Origin: Hydractinia symbiolongicarpus | Taxonomy: Eukaryota; Cnidaria; Hydrozoa; Anthoathecata; Hydractiniidae | NCBI RefSeq assembly: GCF_029227915.1 | Contig: NC_079878.1 | Span: 29,725,501-29,789,500, forward strand | Reading direction: 5' to 3' | Length of the DNA stretch: 64,000 nt | In this document: positions 1 through 10,890 of the stretch, piece after piece | How the letters are laid out: the number at the start of each line of letters is the position of its first letter | Numbering within the stretch: the stretch's first letter is position 1 | Translations under genes and position numbers: made by a program | Notes under the pieces: model-generated | Told to the model about the DNA's origin: nothing | Seen by the model: only the letters and a program-made list of their open reading frames with translations | The model's database searches: none

Positions 1-295
1 TGTACAAAGAAAATACCCAGGGAGTAAACACATTTCCCGAACGATTTTTTAAATTATTTTTTCACCACTAAAACGCATGAGACTTGTAGTTTTCAGGAAT
101 GTTTTTATTTTTGATGAGACGTTTAATGAAAGAAGTTTAATCGCCGGCAAACGAAAACCCGCGATTTCCCTGAAATGCCGTGCTTGGCCCGTATAGTCGA
201 GTATATACAAAGAAAGTACCCTGTGAGTAAACTCATTTCCAGAACGATTTTTTAAATTATCTTTTCACCACTAAAACGCATGAGACTTGTAGTTT

Positions 296-317
296 TCAAA
301 AATGTTTTCATTTTTGA
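296..317. repeat. Hairpin dyad typical of type b and c monomers (example)
   Basis: The core caaaaatgttttcatttttg is a perfect inverted repeat, 8-bp arms with a tttt loop, extended to 9 bp by the flanking T and A. It recurs in most type b and c monomers across the window. Type a monomers read caggaatg in the left arm, which breaks two pairs. No protein or RNA partner is known to me; a role in chromatin or transcription is speculative. Confidence 0.8.
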
Positions 318-1855
318 TGAGACGCGGAATAAAAGAAGTTAATCGCCGGCAAACGAAAACCTGCGATTTCCCGTAAATGCCGTGCTTGGCCCGTATAGTC
401 GAGTATATACAAAGAAAGTACCCTGTGAGTAAACTCATTTCCAGAACGATTTTTTAAAGTATTTTTTCACCACTAAAACGCATGAGACTTGTAGTTTTCA
501 AAAATGTTTTCATTTTTGATGAGACGCGGAATAAAAGAAGTTTAATCACCGGCAAACGAAAACCCGCAACTTCCCGTAAATCCCGGACTCGGCCCGTATA
601 GTCAAAAGTATACAAAGAAAATACCCAGGAAGTAAACAAATTTCCCGAACGATTTTTTAAATTATTTTTTCACCACTAAAACGCATGAGACTTGTAGTTT
701 TCAGGAATGTTTTCATTTTTGATGAGAAGCTTAATGAAAGAAGTTTAATCGCCGGCAAACGAAAACCCGCGATTTCCCGTAAATGCCGTGCTTGGCCCGT
801 ATAGTCGAGTATATGCAAAGAAAGTACCCTGTGAGTAAACTCATTTCCAGAACGATTTTTTAAATTATCTTTTCACCATTAAAACGCACGAGACTTGTAG
901 TTTTCAAAAATATTTTCATTTTTGATGAGACGCGGAATAAAAGAAGTTTAATCGCCGGCAAACGAAAACCCGCGATTTCCCGTTAATCCCGGACTCGGCC
1001 CATATAGTCAAAAGTATACAAAGAAATTACGCAGGGAGTAAACTCATTTCCAGAACGATTTATTAAATTATCTTTTCACCACTAAAACGCATGAGACTTG
1101 TAGTTTTCAAAAATGTTTTCATTTTTGATGAGACGCTGAATAAAAGATGTTTAATCGCCGGCAAACGAAAACCCGCGATTTCCCGTAAATCCCGGACTCG
1201 GCCCGTATAGTCAAAAGTATACAAAGAAAATACCCAGGAAGTAAACAAATTTCCCGAACGATTTTTTAAATTATTTTTTCACCACTAAAACGCATGAGAC
1301 TTGTAGTTTTCAGGAATGTTTTCATTTTTGATGAGACGCTTAATGAAAGAAGTTTAATCTCCGGCAAACAAAAACCCGCAATTTCCCGTAAATCCCGGGC
1401 TTGGCCCGTATAGTTGAATGTATACAAAGAAAGTACCCTGTGAGTAAACTCATTTCCCGAACGATTTTTTAAATTATTTTTTCACCACTAAAACGCATGA
1501 GACTTTTAGTTTTCGCAAATGTTTTCATTTTTAATGAGACGCTGAATATAAGAAGTTTAATCGCCGCCAAACAAAAACCCGCGATTTCCCGTAAATCCCG
1601 TGCTTGGCTCGTATAGTCGAGTATATACAAAGAAAGTACCCTGTGAGTAAACTGCTTTCCAGAACGATTTTTTATATTATCTTTTCACCACTAAAACGCA
1701 TGAGAATTGTAGTTTTCAAAAATGTTTTCATTTTTGATGAGACGCGGAATAAAAGAAGTTTAATCGCCGGCAAACGAAAACCCGCGCATTCCCGTAAATC
1801 CCGGATTCGGCCCGTATAGTCAAAAGTACACAAAGAAAATACTCAGGGAGTAAAC

Positions 1856-1967
1856 TCAAAAATAAAAACATTCCTGAAAACTACAAGTCTCATGCGTTTT
1901 AGTGGTGAAAAAATAATTTAAAAAATCGTTCGGGAAATGTGTTTACTCCCTGGGTATTTTCTTTGTA
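1856..1967 (-). repeat. Inverted 112-bp satellite fragment, copy 1
   Basis: This stretch is satellite in reverse orientation. Its reverse complement is identical, base for base, to positions 3-114, including the rare T in gtttttattttt. It starts after gggagtaaac in one monomer and ends at ctttgta, after which forward satellite resumes at aacaaatttcccg. It pairs with the following forward sequence: arms 1856-1946 and 1965-2055 are 91 bp with two mismatches and an 18-base loop, so it forms a long near-perfect inverted repeat. It is the only orientation switch in this part of the array. Confidence 0.92.
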
Positions 1968-2642
1968 AACAAATTTCCCGAACGATTTTTTAAATTATTT
2001 TTTCACCACTAAAACGCATGAGACTTGTAGTTTTCAGGAATGTTTTCATTTTTGATGAGACGCTTAATGAAAGAAGTTTAATCGCCGGCAAACGAAAACC
2101 CGCGATTTCCCGTAAATGCCGTGCTTGGCCCGTATAGTCGAGTATATGCAAAGAAAGTACCCTGTGAGTAAACTCATTTCCAGAACGATTTTTTAAATTA
2201 TCTTTTCACCATTAAAACGCACGAGACTTGTAGTTTTCAGGAATGTTTTCATTTTTGATGAGACGCTTAATGAAAGAAGTTTAATCGCCGGCAAACGAAA
2301 ACCCGCGATTTCCCGTAAATGCCGTGCTTGGCCCGTATAGTCGAGTATATGCAAAGAAAGTACCCTGTGAGTAAACTCATTTCCAGAACGATTTTTTAAA
2401 TTATCTTTTCACCATTAAAACGCACGAGACTTGTAGTTTTTAAAAATATTTTCATTTTTGATGAGACGCGGAATAAAAGAAGTTTAATCGCCGGCAAACG
2501 AAAACCCGCGATTTCCCGTTAATCCCGGACTCGGCCCATATAGTCAAAAGTATACAAAGAAATTACGCAGGGAGTAAACTCATTTCCAGAACGATTTATT
2601 AAATTATCTTTTCACCACTAAAACGCATGAGACTTGTAGTTT

Positions 2643-2738
2643 TCAAAAATGTTTTCATTTTTGATGAGACGCTGAATAAAAGATGTTTAATCAAAAATGT
2701 TTTCATTTTTGATGAGACGCGGAATAAAAGAAGTTTAA
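2643..2738 (+). repeat. 48-bp internal tandem duplication in a monomer, copy 1
   Basis: The segment from tcaaaaatg to gtttaa occurs twice in a row, at 2643-2690 and 2691-2738. The first copy is of type c (gctgaataaaagatg) and the second of type b2 or similar (gcggaataaaagaag), so this is a junction of two different monomers rather than simple slippage. The likely breakpoint joins tttaatc to tcaaaaatg through a shared tc. The 48-bp length keeps the local reading frames open, which explains a longer-than-usual spurious ORF here. Confidence 0.88.
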
Positions 2739-2765
2739 TCACCGGCAAACGAAAACCCGCAACTT

Positions 2766-2790
2766 CCCGTATTACTATACGTATACAAAG
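2766..2790 (+). repeat. Rearranged monomer junction with micro-inversion
   Basis: Between cccgta and gtatacaaag the usual 29 bases (including ggactcggcc and gtatagtc) are replaced by nine, ttactatac. Bases 2774-2781 (actatacg) are the reverse complement of the normal cgtatagt, so the event looks like a deletion with a short fold-back or inversion. The same junction appears at 8552-8576 in the duplicate block. Confidence 0.7.
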
Positions 2791-3832
2791 AAAGTACCCA
2801 GGGAGTAAACTCATTTTCCGAACGATTTTTTAAATTATTTTTTCACCACTAAAACGCATGAGACTTGTAGTTTTCAAGAATGTTTTCACTTTTGATGAGA
2901 CGCTTAATGAAAGAAGTTTAATCGCCTGCAAACAAAAACCCGCGATTTCCCGTAAATCCCGGGCTTGGCCCGTATAGTTGAATGTATACAAAGAAAGTAC
3001 CCTGTGAGTAAACTCATTTCCCGAACGATTTTTTAAATTACTTTTTCACCACTAAAACGCATGAGACTTTTAGTTTTCAAAAATGTTTTCATTTTTAATG
3101 AGACGCGGAATAAAAGAAGTTAATCGCCGGCAAACGAAAACCCGCGATTTCACGTTAATCCCGGACTCGGCCCGTATAGTCAAAAGTATACAAAGAAAAT
3201 ACGCAGGGAGTAAACTCATTTCCAGAACGATTTTTTAAATTATCTTTTTAACACTAAAACGCATGAGACTTGTAGTTTTCAAAAATGTTTTCATTTTTGA
3301 TGAGACGCGGAATAAAAGATGTTTAATCGCCGGCAAACGAAAACCCGCGATTTCCCGTAAATCCCGGACTCGGCCCGTATAGTCAAAAGTATACAAAGAA
3401 AGTACCTAGTGAGTAAACTCATTTCCCGAACGATTTTTTAAATTATTGTTTCACCACTAAACCGCATGAGACTTGTAGTTTTCAGGAATGTTTTCATTTT
3501 TGATGAGAAGTTTAATAAAAGATGTTTAATCGCCGGCAAACGAAAACCCGCGATTTCCCGTAAATCCCGGACTCGGCCCGTATAGTCAAAAGTATACAAA
3601 GAAAATACCCAGGAAGTAAACAAATTTCCCGAACGATTTTTTAAATTATTTTTTCACCACTAAAACGCATGAGACTTGTAGTTTTCAGGAATGTTTTCAT
3701 TTTTGATGAGACGCTTAATGAAAGAAGTTTAATCGCCGGCAAACAAAAACCCGCAATTTCCCGTAAATCCCGTGCTTGGCTCGTATAGTCGAGTATATAC
3801 AAAGAAAGTACCCTGTGAGTAAACTCATTTCC

Positions 3833-5185
3833 AGAACGATTTTTTAAATTATTTTTTCACCACTAAAACGCATGAGACTTGTAGTTTTCAGGAATGTTTT
3901 TATTTTTGATGAGACGTTTAATGAAAGAAGTTTAATCGCCGGCAAACGAAAACCCGCGATTTCCCTGAAATGCCGTGCTTGGCCCGTATAGTCGAGTATA
4001 TACAAAGAAAGTACCCTGTGAGTAAACTCATTTCCAGAACGATTTTTTAAATTATCTTTTCACCACTAAAACGCATGAGACTTGTAGTTTTCAAAAATGT
4101 TTTCATTTTTGATGAGACGCGGAATAAAAGAAGTTAATCGCCGGCAAACGAAAACCTGCGATTTCCCGTAAATGCCGTGCTTGGCCCGTATAGTCGAGTA
4201 TATACAAAGAAAGTACCCTGTGAGTAAACTCATTTCCAGAACGATTTTTTAAAGTATTTTTTCACCACTAAAACGCATGAGACTTGTAGTTTTCAAAAAT
4301 GTTTTCATTTTTGATGAGACGCGGAATAAAAGAAGTTTAATCACCGGCAAACGAAAACCCGCAACTTCCCGTAAATCCCGGACTCGGCCCGTATAGTCAA
4401 AAGTATACAAAGAAAATACCCAGGAAGTAAACAAATTTCCCGAACGATTTTTTAAATTATTTTTTCACCACTAAAACGCATGAGACTTGTAGTTTTCAGG
4501 AATGTTTTCATTTTTGATGAGACGCTCAATGAAAGAAGTTTAATCGCCGGAAAACGAAAACCCGCGATTTCCCGTAAATGCCGTGCTTGGCCCGTATAGT
4601 CGAGTATATGCAAAGAAAGTACCCTGTGAGTAAACTCATTTCCAGAACGATTTTTTAAATTATCTTTTCACCATTAAAACGCACGAGACTTGTAGTTTTC
4701 AAAAATATTTTCATTTTTGATGAGACGCGGAATAAAAGAAGTTTAATCGCCGGCAAACGAAAACCCGCGATTTCCCGTTAATCCCGGACTCGGCCCATAT
4801 AGTCAAAAGTATACAAAGAAATTACGCAGGGAGTAAACTCATTTCCAGAACGATTTATTAAATTATCTTTTCACCACTAAAACGCATGAGACTTGTAGTT
4901 TTCAAAAATGTTTTCATTTTTGATGAGACGCTGAATAAAAGATGTTTAATCGCCGGCAAACGAAAACCCGCGATTTCCCGTAAATCCCGGACTCGGCCCG
5001 TATAGTCAAAAGTATACAAAGAAAATACCCAGGAAGTAAACAAATTTCCCGAACGATTTTTTAAATTATTTTTTCACCACTAAAACGCATGAGACTTGTA
5101 GTTTTCAGGAATGTTTTCATTTTTGATGAGACGCTTAATGAAAGAAGTTTAATCGCCGGCAAACAAAAACCCGCAATTTCCCGTA
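3833..5185 (+). repeat. Third, partial copy of the 38-1390 block
   Basis: Offset 3795 from 38-1390 and 1991 from the corresponding part of 5787-8891. It shares the rare gtttttatttttgatgagacg, the ccctgaaatgccg variant, the aaagtattttttcacc variant and the catttccagaacgatttatt monomer. It differs by a few bases, such as gctcaatg near 4526 and ccggaaaacg near 4550. At about 5185 it switches to cccgtgcttggctcg instead of cccgggcttggcccg. The block is therefore present three times within the first 7.2 kb. Confidence 0.8.
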
Positions 5186-5470
5186 AATCCCGTGCTTGGC
5201 TCGTATAGTCGAGTATATACAAAGAAAGTACCCTGTGAGTAAACTCATTTCCAGAACGATTTTTTAAATTATTTTTTCACCACTAAAACGCATGAGACTT
5301 GTAGTTTTCAGGAATGTTTTTATTTTTGATGAGACGTTTAATGAAAGAAGTTTAATCGCCGCCAAACAAAAACCCGCGATTTCCCGTAAATCCCGTGCTT
5401 AGCTCGTATAGTCGAGTATATACAAAGAAAGTACCCTGTGAGTAAACTCCTTTCCAGAACGATTTTTTAT

Positions 5471-5520
5471 ATTATCTTTTCACCACTAAAACGCATGAGA
5501 ATTGAATAAAAGAAGTTTAA
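5471..5520 (+). repeat. Monomer with 38-bp internal deletion
   Basis: The text reads gcatgagaattgaataaaag, with the junction at 5504/5505. Related monomers, such as the one at 1700, have 38 more bases between attg and aataaaag, covering the whole hairpin segment. Only a single G is shared at the breakpoints. Confidence 0.75.
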
Positions 5521-7641
5521 TCGCCGGCAAACGAAAACCCGCGATTTCCCGTAAATCCCGGACTCGGCCCGTATAGTCAAAAGTATACAAAGAAAGTACC
5601 CTGCGAGTAAACTCATTTCCAGAACGATTTTTTAAATTATCTTTTCACCACTAAAACGCATGGGACTTGTAGTTTTCAAAAATGTTTTCATTTCTGATGA
5701 GACTCTGAATAAAAGAAGTTTAATCGCCGGCAAACGAAAACCCGCGAATTCCCGTAAATCCTGGACTCGGCCCGTATAGTCAAAAGTGTACAAAGAAAAT
5801 ACCCAGGGAGTAAACACATTTCCCGAACGATTTTTTAAATTATTTTTTCACCACTAAAACGCATGAGACTTGTAGTTTTCAGGAATGTTTTTATTTTTGA
5901 TGAGACGTTTAATGAAAGAAGTTTAATCGCCGGCAAACGAAAACCCGCGATTTCCCTGAAATGCCGTGCTTGGCCCGTATAGTCGAGTATATACAAAGAA
6001 AGTACCCTGTGAGTAAACTCATTTCCAGAACGATTTTTTAAATTATCTTTTCACCACTAAAACGCATGAGACTTGTAGTTTTCAAAAATGTTTTCATTTT
6101 TGATGAGACGCGGAATAAAAGAAGTTAATCGCCGGCAAACGAAAACCTGCGATTTCCCGTAAATGCCGTGCTTGGCCCGTATAGTCGAGTATATACAAAG
6201 AAAGTACCCTGTGAGTAAACTCATTTCCAGAACGATTTTTTAAAGTATTTTTTCACCACTAAAACGCATGAGACTTGTAGTTTTCAAAAATGTTTTCATT
6301 TTTGATGAGACGCGGAATAAAAGAAGTTTAATCACCGGCAAACGAAAACCCGCAACTTCCCGTAAATCCCGGACTCGGCCCGTATAGTCAAAAGTATACA
6401 AAGAAAATACCCAGGAAGTAAACAAATTTCCCGAACGATTTTTTAAATTATTTTTTCACCACTAAAACGCATGAGACTTGTAGTTTTCAGGAATGTTTTC
6501 ATTTTTGATGAGACGCTTAATGAAAGAAGTTTAATCGCCGGCAAACGAAAACCCGCGATTTCCCGTAAATGCCGTGCTTGGCCCGTATAGTCGAGTATAT
6601 GCAAAGAAAGTACCCTGTGAGTAAACTCATTTCCAGAACGATTTTTTAAATTATCTTTTCACCATTAAAACGCACGAGACTTGTAGTTTTCAAAAATATT
6701 TTCATTTTTGATGAGACGCGGAATAAAAGAAGTTTAATCGCCGGCAAACGAAAACCCGCGATTTCCCGTTAATCCCGGACTCGGCCCATATAGTCAAAAG
6801 TATACAAAGAAATTACGCAGGGAGTAAACTCATTTCCAGAACGATTTATTAAATTATCTTTTCACCACTAAAACGCATGAGACTTGTAGTTTTCAAAAAC
6901 GTTTTCATTTTTGATGAGACGCTGAATAAAAGATGTTTAATCGCCGGCAAACGAAAACCCGCGATTTCCCGTAAATCCCGGACTCGGCCCGTATAGTCAA
7001 AAGTATACAAAGAAAATACCCAGGAAGTAAACAAATTTCCCGAACGATTTTTTAAATTATTTTTTCACCACTAAAACGCATGAGACTTGTAGTTTTCAGG
7101 AATGTTTTCATTTTTGATGAGACGCTTAATGAAAGAAGTTTAATCGCCGGCAAACAAAAACCCGCAATTTCCCGTAAATCCCGGGCTTGGCCCGTATAGT
7201 TGAATGTATACAAAGAAAGTACCCTGTGAGTAAACTCATTTCCCGAACGATTTTTTAAATTATTTTTTCACCACTAAAACGCATGAGACTTTTAGTTTTC
7301 GCAAATGTTTTCATTTTTAATGAGACGCTGAATATAAGAAGTTTAATCGCCGCCAAACAAAAACCCGCGATTTCCCGTAAATCCCGTGCTTGGCTCGTAT
7401 AGTCGAGTATATACAAAGAAAGTACCCTGTGAGTAAACTGCTTTCCAGAACGATTTTTTATATTATCTTTTCACCACTAAAACGCATGAGAATTGTAGTT
7501 TTCAAAAATGTTTTCATTTTTGATGAGACGCGGAATAAAAGAAGTTTAATCGCCGGCAAACGAAAACCCGCGCATTCCCGTAAATCCCGGATTCGGCCCG
7601 TATAGTCAAAAGTACACAAAGAAAATACTCAGGGAGTAAAC

Positions 7642-7753
7642 TCAAAAATAAAAACATTCCTGAAAACTACAAGTCTCATGCGTTTTAGTGGTGAAAAAAT
7701 AATTTAAAAAATCGTTCGGGAAATGTGTTTACTCCCTGGGTATTTTCTTTGTA
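7642..7753 (-). repeat. Inverted 112-bp satellite fragment, copy 2
   Basis: Identical in layout to the fragment at 1856-1967, displaced by 5786 bp, and a by-product of the block duplication. Hairpin arms are 7642-7732 and 7751-7841. The same source monomer, with gtttttattttt and gtaaacacatttcccg, is present at 5789-5900. Confidence 0.92.
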
Positions 7754-8428
7754 AACAAATTTCCCGAACGATTTTTTAAATTATTTTTTCACCACTAAAA
7801 CGCATGAGACTTGTAGTTTTCAGGAATGTTTTCATTTTTGATGAGACGCTTAATGAAAGAAGTTTAATCGCCGGCAAACGAAAACCCGCGATTTCCCGTA
7901 AATGCCGTGCTTGGCCCGTATAGTCGAGTATATGCAAAGAAAGTACCCTGTGAGTAAACTCATTTCCAGAACGATTTTTTAAATTATCTTTTCACCATTA
8001 AAACGCACGAGACTTGTAGTTTTCAGGAATGTTTTCATTTTTGATGAGACGCTTAATGAAAGAAGTTTAATCGCCGGCAAACGAAAACCCGCGATTTCCC
8101 GTAAATGCCGTGCTTGGCCCGTATAGTCGAGTATATGCAAAGAAAGTACCCTGTGAGTAAACTCATTTCCAGAACGATTTTTTAAATTATCTTTTCACCA
8201 TTAAAACGCACGAGACTTGTAGTTTTTAAAAATATTTTCATTTTTGATGAGACGCGGAATAAAAGAAGTTTAATCGCCGGCAAACGAAAACCCGCGATTT
8301 CCCGTTAATCCCGGACTCGGCCCATATAGTCAAAAGTATACAAAGAAATTACGCAGGGAGTAAACTCATTTCCAGAACGATTTATTAAATTATCTTTTCA
8401 CCACTAAAACGCATGAGACTTGTAGTTT

Positions 8429-8524
8429 TCAAAAATGTTTTCATTTTTGATGAGACGCTGAATAAAAGATGTTTAATCAAAAATGTTTTCATTTTTGATG
8501 AGACGCGGAATAAAAGAAGTTTAA
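8429..8524 (+). repeat. 48-bp internal tandem duplication in a monomer, copy 2
   Basis: Same structure as at 2643-2738, shifted by 5786 bp: units 8429-8476 and 8477-8524. It is part of the duplicated block and not an independent event. Confidence 0.88.
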
Positions 8525-9319
8525 TCACCGGCAAACGAAAACCCGCAACTTCCCGTATTACTATACGTATACAAAGAAAGTACCCAGGGAGTAAACTCAT
8601 TTTCCGAACGATTTTTTAAATTATTTTTTCACCACTAAAACGCATGAGACTTGTAGTTTTCAAGAATGTTTTCACTTTTGATGAGACGCTTAATGAAAGA
8701 AGTTTAATCGCCGGCAAACAAAAACCCGCGATTTCCCGTAAATCCCGGGCTTGGCCCGTATAGTTGAATGTATACAAAGAAAGTACCCTGTGAGTAAACT
8801 CATTTCCCGAACGATTTTTTAAATTATTTTTTCACCACTAAAACGCATGAGACTTTTAGTTTTCAAAAATGTTTTCATTTTTAATGAGACGCTGAATATA
8901 AGAAGTTTAATCGCCGCCAAACAAAAACCCGCGATTTCCCGTAAATCCCGTGCTTGGCTTGTATAGTCGAGTACATACAAAGAAAGTACACTGTGAGTAA
9001 ACTCCTTTCCAGAACGATTTTTTATATTATCTTTTCACCACTAAAACGCATGAGAATTGTAGTTTTCAAAAATGTTTTCATTTTTGATGAGACGCGGAAT
9101 AAAAGAAGTTTAATCGCCGGCAAACAAAAACCCGCGCATTCCCTTAAATCCCGGATTCGGCCCGTATAGTCAAAAGTACACAAAGAAAATACTCAGGGAG
9201 TAAACTCATTTCCCGAACGATTTTTTAAATTATTTTTTCACCAATAAAACGTATGAGACTTGTAGTTTTCAAAAATGTTTTCATTTTTGATGAGACGCTG
9301 AATAAAAGAAGTTTAATCA

Positions 9320-10890
9320 CCGGCAAACGAAAACCCGCGATTTTCCGTAAATCCCGGACTCGGCCCGTATAGTCAAAAGTATACAAAGAAAGTACCCTGC
9401 GAGTAAACTCATTTCCAGAACGATTTTTTAAATTATCTTTTCACCACTAAAAGGCATGAGACTTGTAGTTTTCAAAAATGTTTTCATTATTGATGAGACT
9501 CTGAAGAAAAGAAGTTTAATCGCCGGCAAACGAAAACCCGCGAATTCCCGTAAATCCTGGACTCGGCCCGTATAGTCAAAAGTATACAAAGAAAATACCC
9601 AGGGAGTAAACACATTTCCCGAACGATTTTTTAAATTATTTTTTCACCACTAAAACGCATGAGACTTGTAGTTTTCAGGAATGTTTTCATTTTTGATGAG
9701 ACGTTTAATGAAAGAAGTTTAATCGCCGGCAAACGAAAACCCGCAATTTCCCTGAAATGCCGTGCTTGGCCCGTATAGTCGAGTATATACAAAGAAAGTA
9801 CCCTGTGAGTAAACTCATTTCCAGAACGATTTTTTAAATTATCTTTTCACCACTAAAACGCATGAGACTTGTAGTTTTCAAAAATGTTTTCATTTTTGAT
9901 GAGACGCGGAATAAAAGAAGTTAATCGCCGGCAAACCAAAACCCGCGATTTCCCGTTAATCCCGGACTCGGCCCGTATAGTCAAAAGTATACAAAGAAAA
10001 TACGCAGGGAGTAAAGTCATTTCCAGAACGATTTTTTAAATTATCTTTTCACCACTAAAACGCATGAGACTTGTAGTTTTCAAAAATGTTTTCATTTTTG
10101 ATGAGACGCTGAATAAAAGAAGTTTAATCGCCGGCAAACGAAAACCCGCGATTTTCCGTAAATCCCGGACTCGGCCCGTATAGTCAAAAGTATACAAAGA
10201 AAGTACCCTGCGAGTAAACTCATTTCCAGAACGATTTTTTAAATTATCTTTTCACCACTAAAAGGCATGAGACTTGTAGTTTTCAAAAATGTTTTCATTA
10301 TTGATGAGACTCTGAAGAAAAGAAGTTTAATCGCCGGCAAACGAAAACCCGCGAATTCCCGTAAATCCTGGACTCGGCCCGTATAGTCAAAAGTATACAA
10401 AGAAAATACCCAGGGAGTAAACACATTTCCCGAACGATTTTTTAAATTATTTTTTCACCACTAAAACGCATGAGACTTGTAGTTTTCAGGAATGTTTTCA
10501 TTTTTGATGAGACGTTTAATGAAAGAAGTTTAATCGCCGGCAAACGAAAACCCGCAATTTCCCTGAAATGCCGTGCTTGGCCCGTATAGTCGAGTATATA
10601 CAAAGAAAGTACCCTGTGAGTAAACTCATTTCCAGAACGATTTTTTAAATTATCTTTTCACCACTAAAACGCATGAGACTTGTAGTTTTCAAAAATGTTT
10701 TCATTTTTGATGAGACGCGGAATAAAAGAAGTTAATCGCCGGCAAACGAAAACCCGCGATTTCCCGTTAATCCCGGACTCGGCCCGTATAGTCAAAAGTA
10801 TACAAAGAAAATACGCAGGGAGTAAAGTCATTTCCAGAACGATTTTTTAAATTATCTTTTCACCACTAAAACGCATGAGACTTGTAGTTT
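9320..10890 (+). repeat. Four-monomer tandem duplication, offset 811
   Basis: Copy 1 (about 9320-10080) and copy 2 (about 10131-10890) share the rare gattttccg, aaaaggcatg, cattattgatgagac, gactctgaagaaaag and gggagtaaagtc variants. I noted one substitution inside them (gcaaacc at about 9936 versus gcaaacg). The unit is four monomers minus one base. Confidence 0.85.

Larger units (their letters stand above)
1..3105 (+). repeat. Duplicated block, copy 1 (partner at 5787)
   Basis: This 3.1-kb block matches 5787-8891 at a constant offset of 5786 bp. It includes two rare private features, the inverted fragment (1856-1967) and the 48-bp internal duplication with its odd junction (2643-2781). I noted only four substitutions: 728/6514, 1114/6900, about 2926 and about 3042. 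After about 3105 the two diverge, copy 1 reading gcggaataaaag and copy 2 gctgaatataag. The left end is cut by the window edge. The shared oddities rule out independent origin. Confidence 0.9.
5787..8891 (+). repeat. Duplicated block, copy 2 (partner at 1)
   Basis: This is the second copy of the 3.1-kb block at offset 5786. It starts at the tgtacaaagaaaataccc phrase, where the immediately preceding monomer (5600-5786) is of a different kind: it reads gcatgggactt and gactctgaataaaag. It carries the inverted fragment at 7642-7753 and the 48-bp duplication at 8429-8524, both at the same offset as in copy 1. Confidence 0.9.

Noticed and set aside
454-639. A recurring 61-codon open frame on the minus strand, seen dozens of times, as a possible small-protein family
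   Set aside because: It is the same reading of each monomer and is bounded by the same stop. Copies vary at first, second and third codon positions alike, frames are lost in many monomers, and 203 bp cannot keep a frame from unit to unit. A dN/dS test across all copies, with a ratio clearly below 1, would reopen the question.
950-1152. CENP-B box in the monomer
   Set aside because: The best minus-strand candidate, ttttcgtttgccggcga, keeps TTCG but loses the required A and most of the CGGG half (about 5 of 9 essential positions). It is too weak to call.
1240-1262. Pol III B box (tRNA-derived repeat)
   Set aside because: Minus-strand cgttcgggaaat resembles GTTCGA-type boxes only in its first five bases. 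No A box lies at a proper distance and there is no terminator pattern specific to it.
1849-1975. A second transposon with terminal inverted repeats
   Set aside because: The inverted segment is satellite itself, identical in reverse to positions 3-114, with no foreign sequence and no target duplication.
2599-2833. Overlapping 68- and 71-codon frames on both strands
   Set aside because: Their length is explained by the 48-bp (16-codon) internal duplication, which happens to keep the frame open on both strands.
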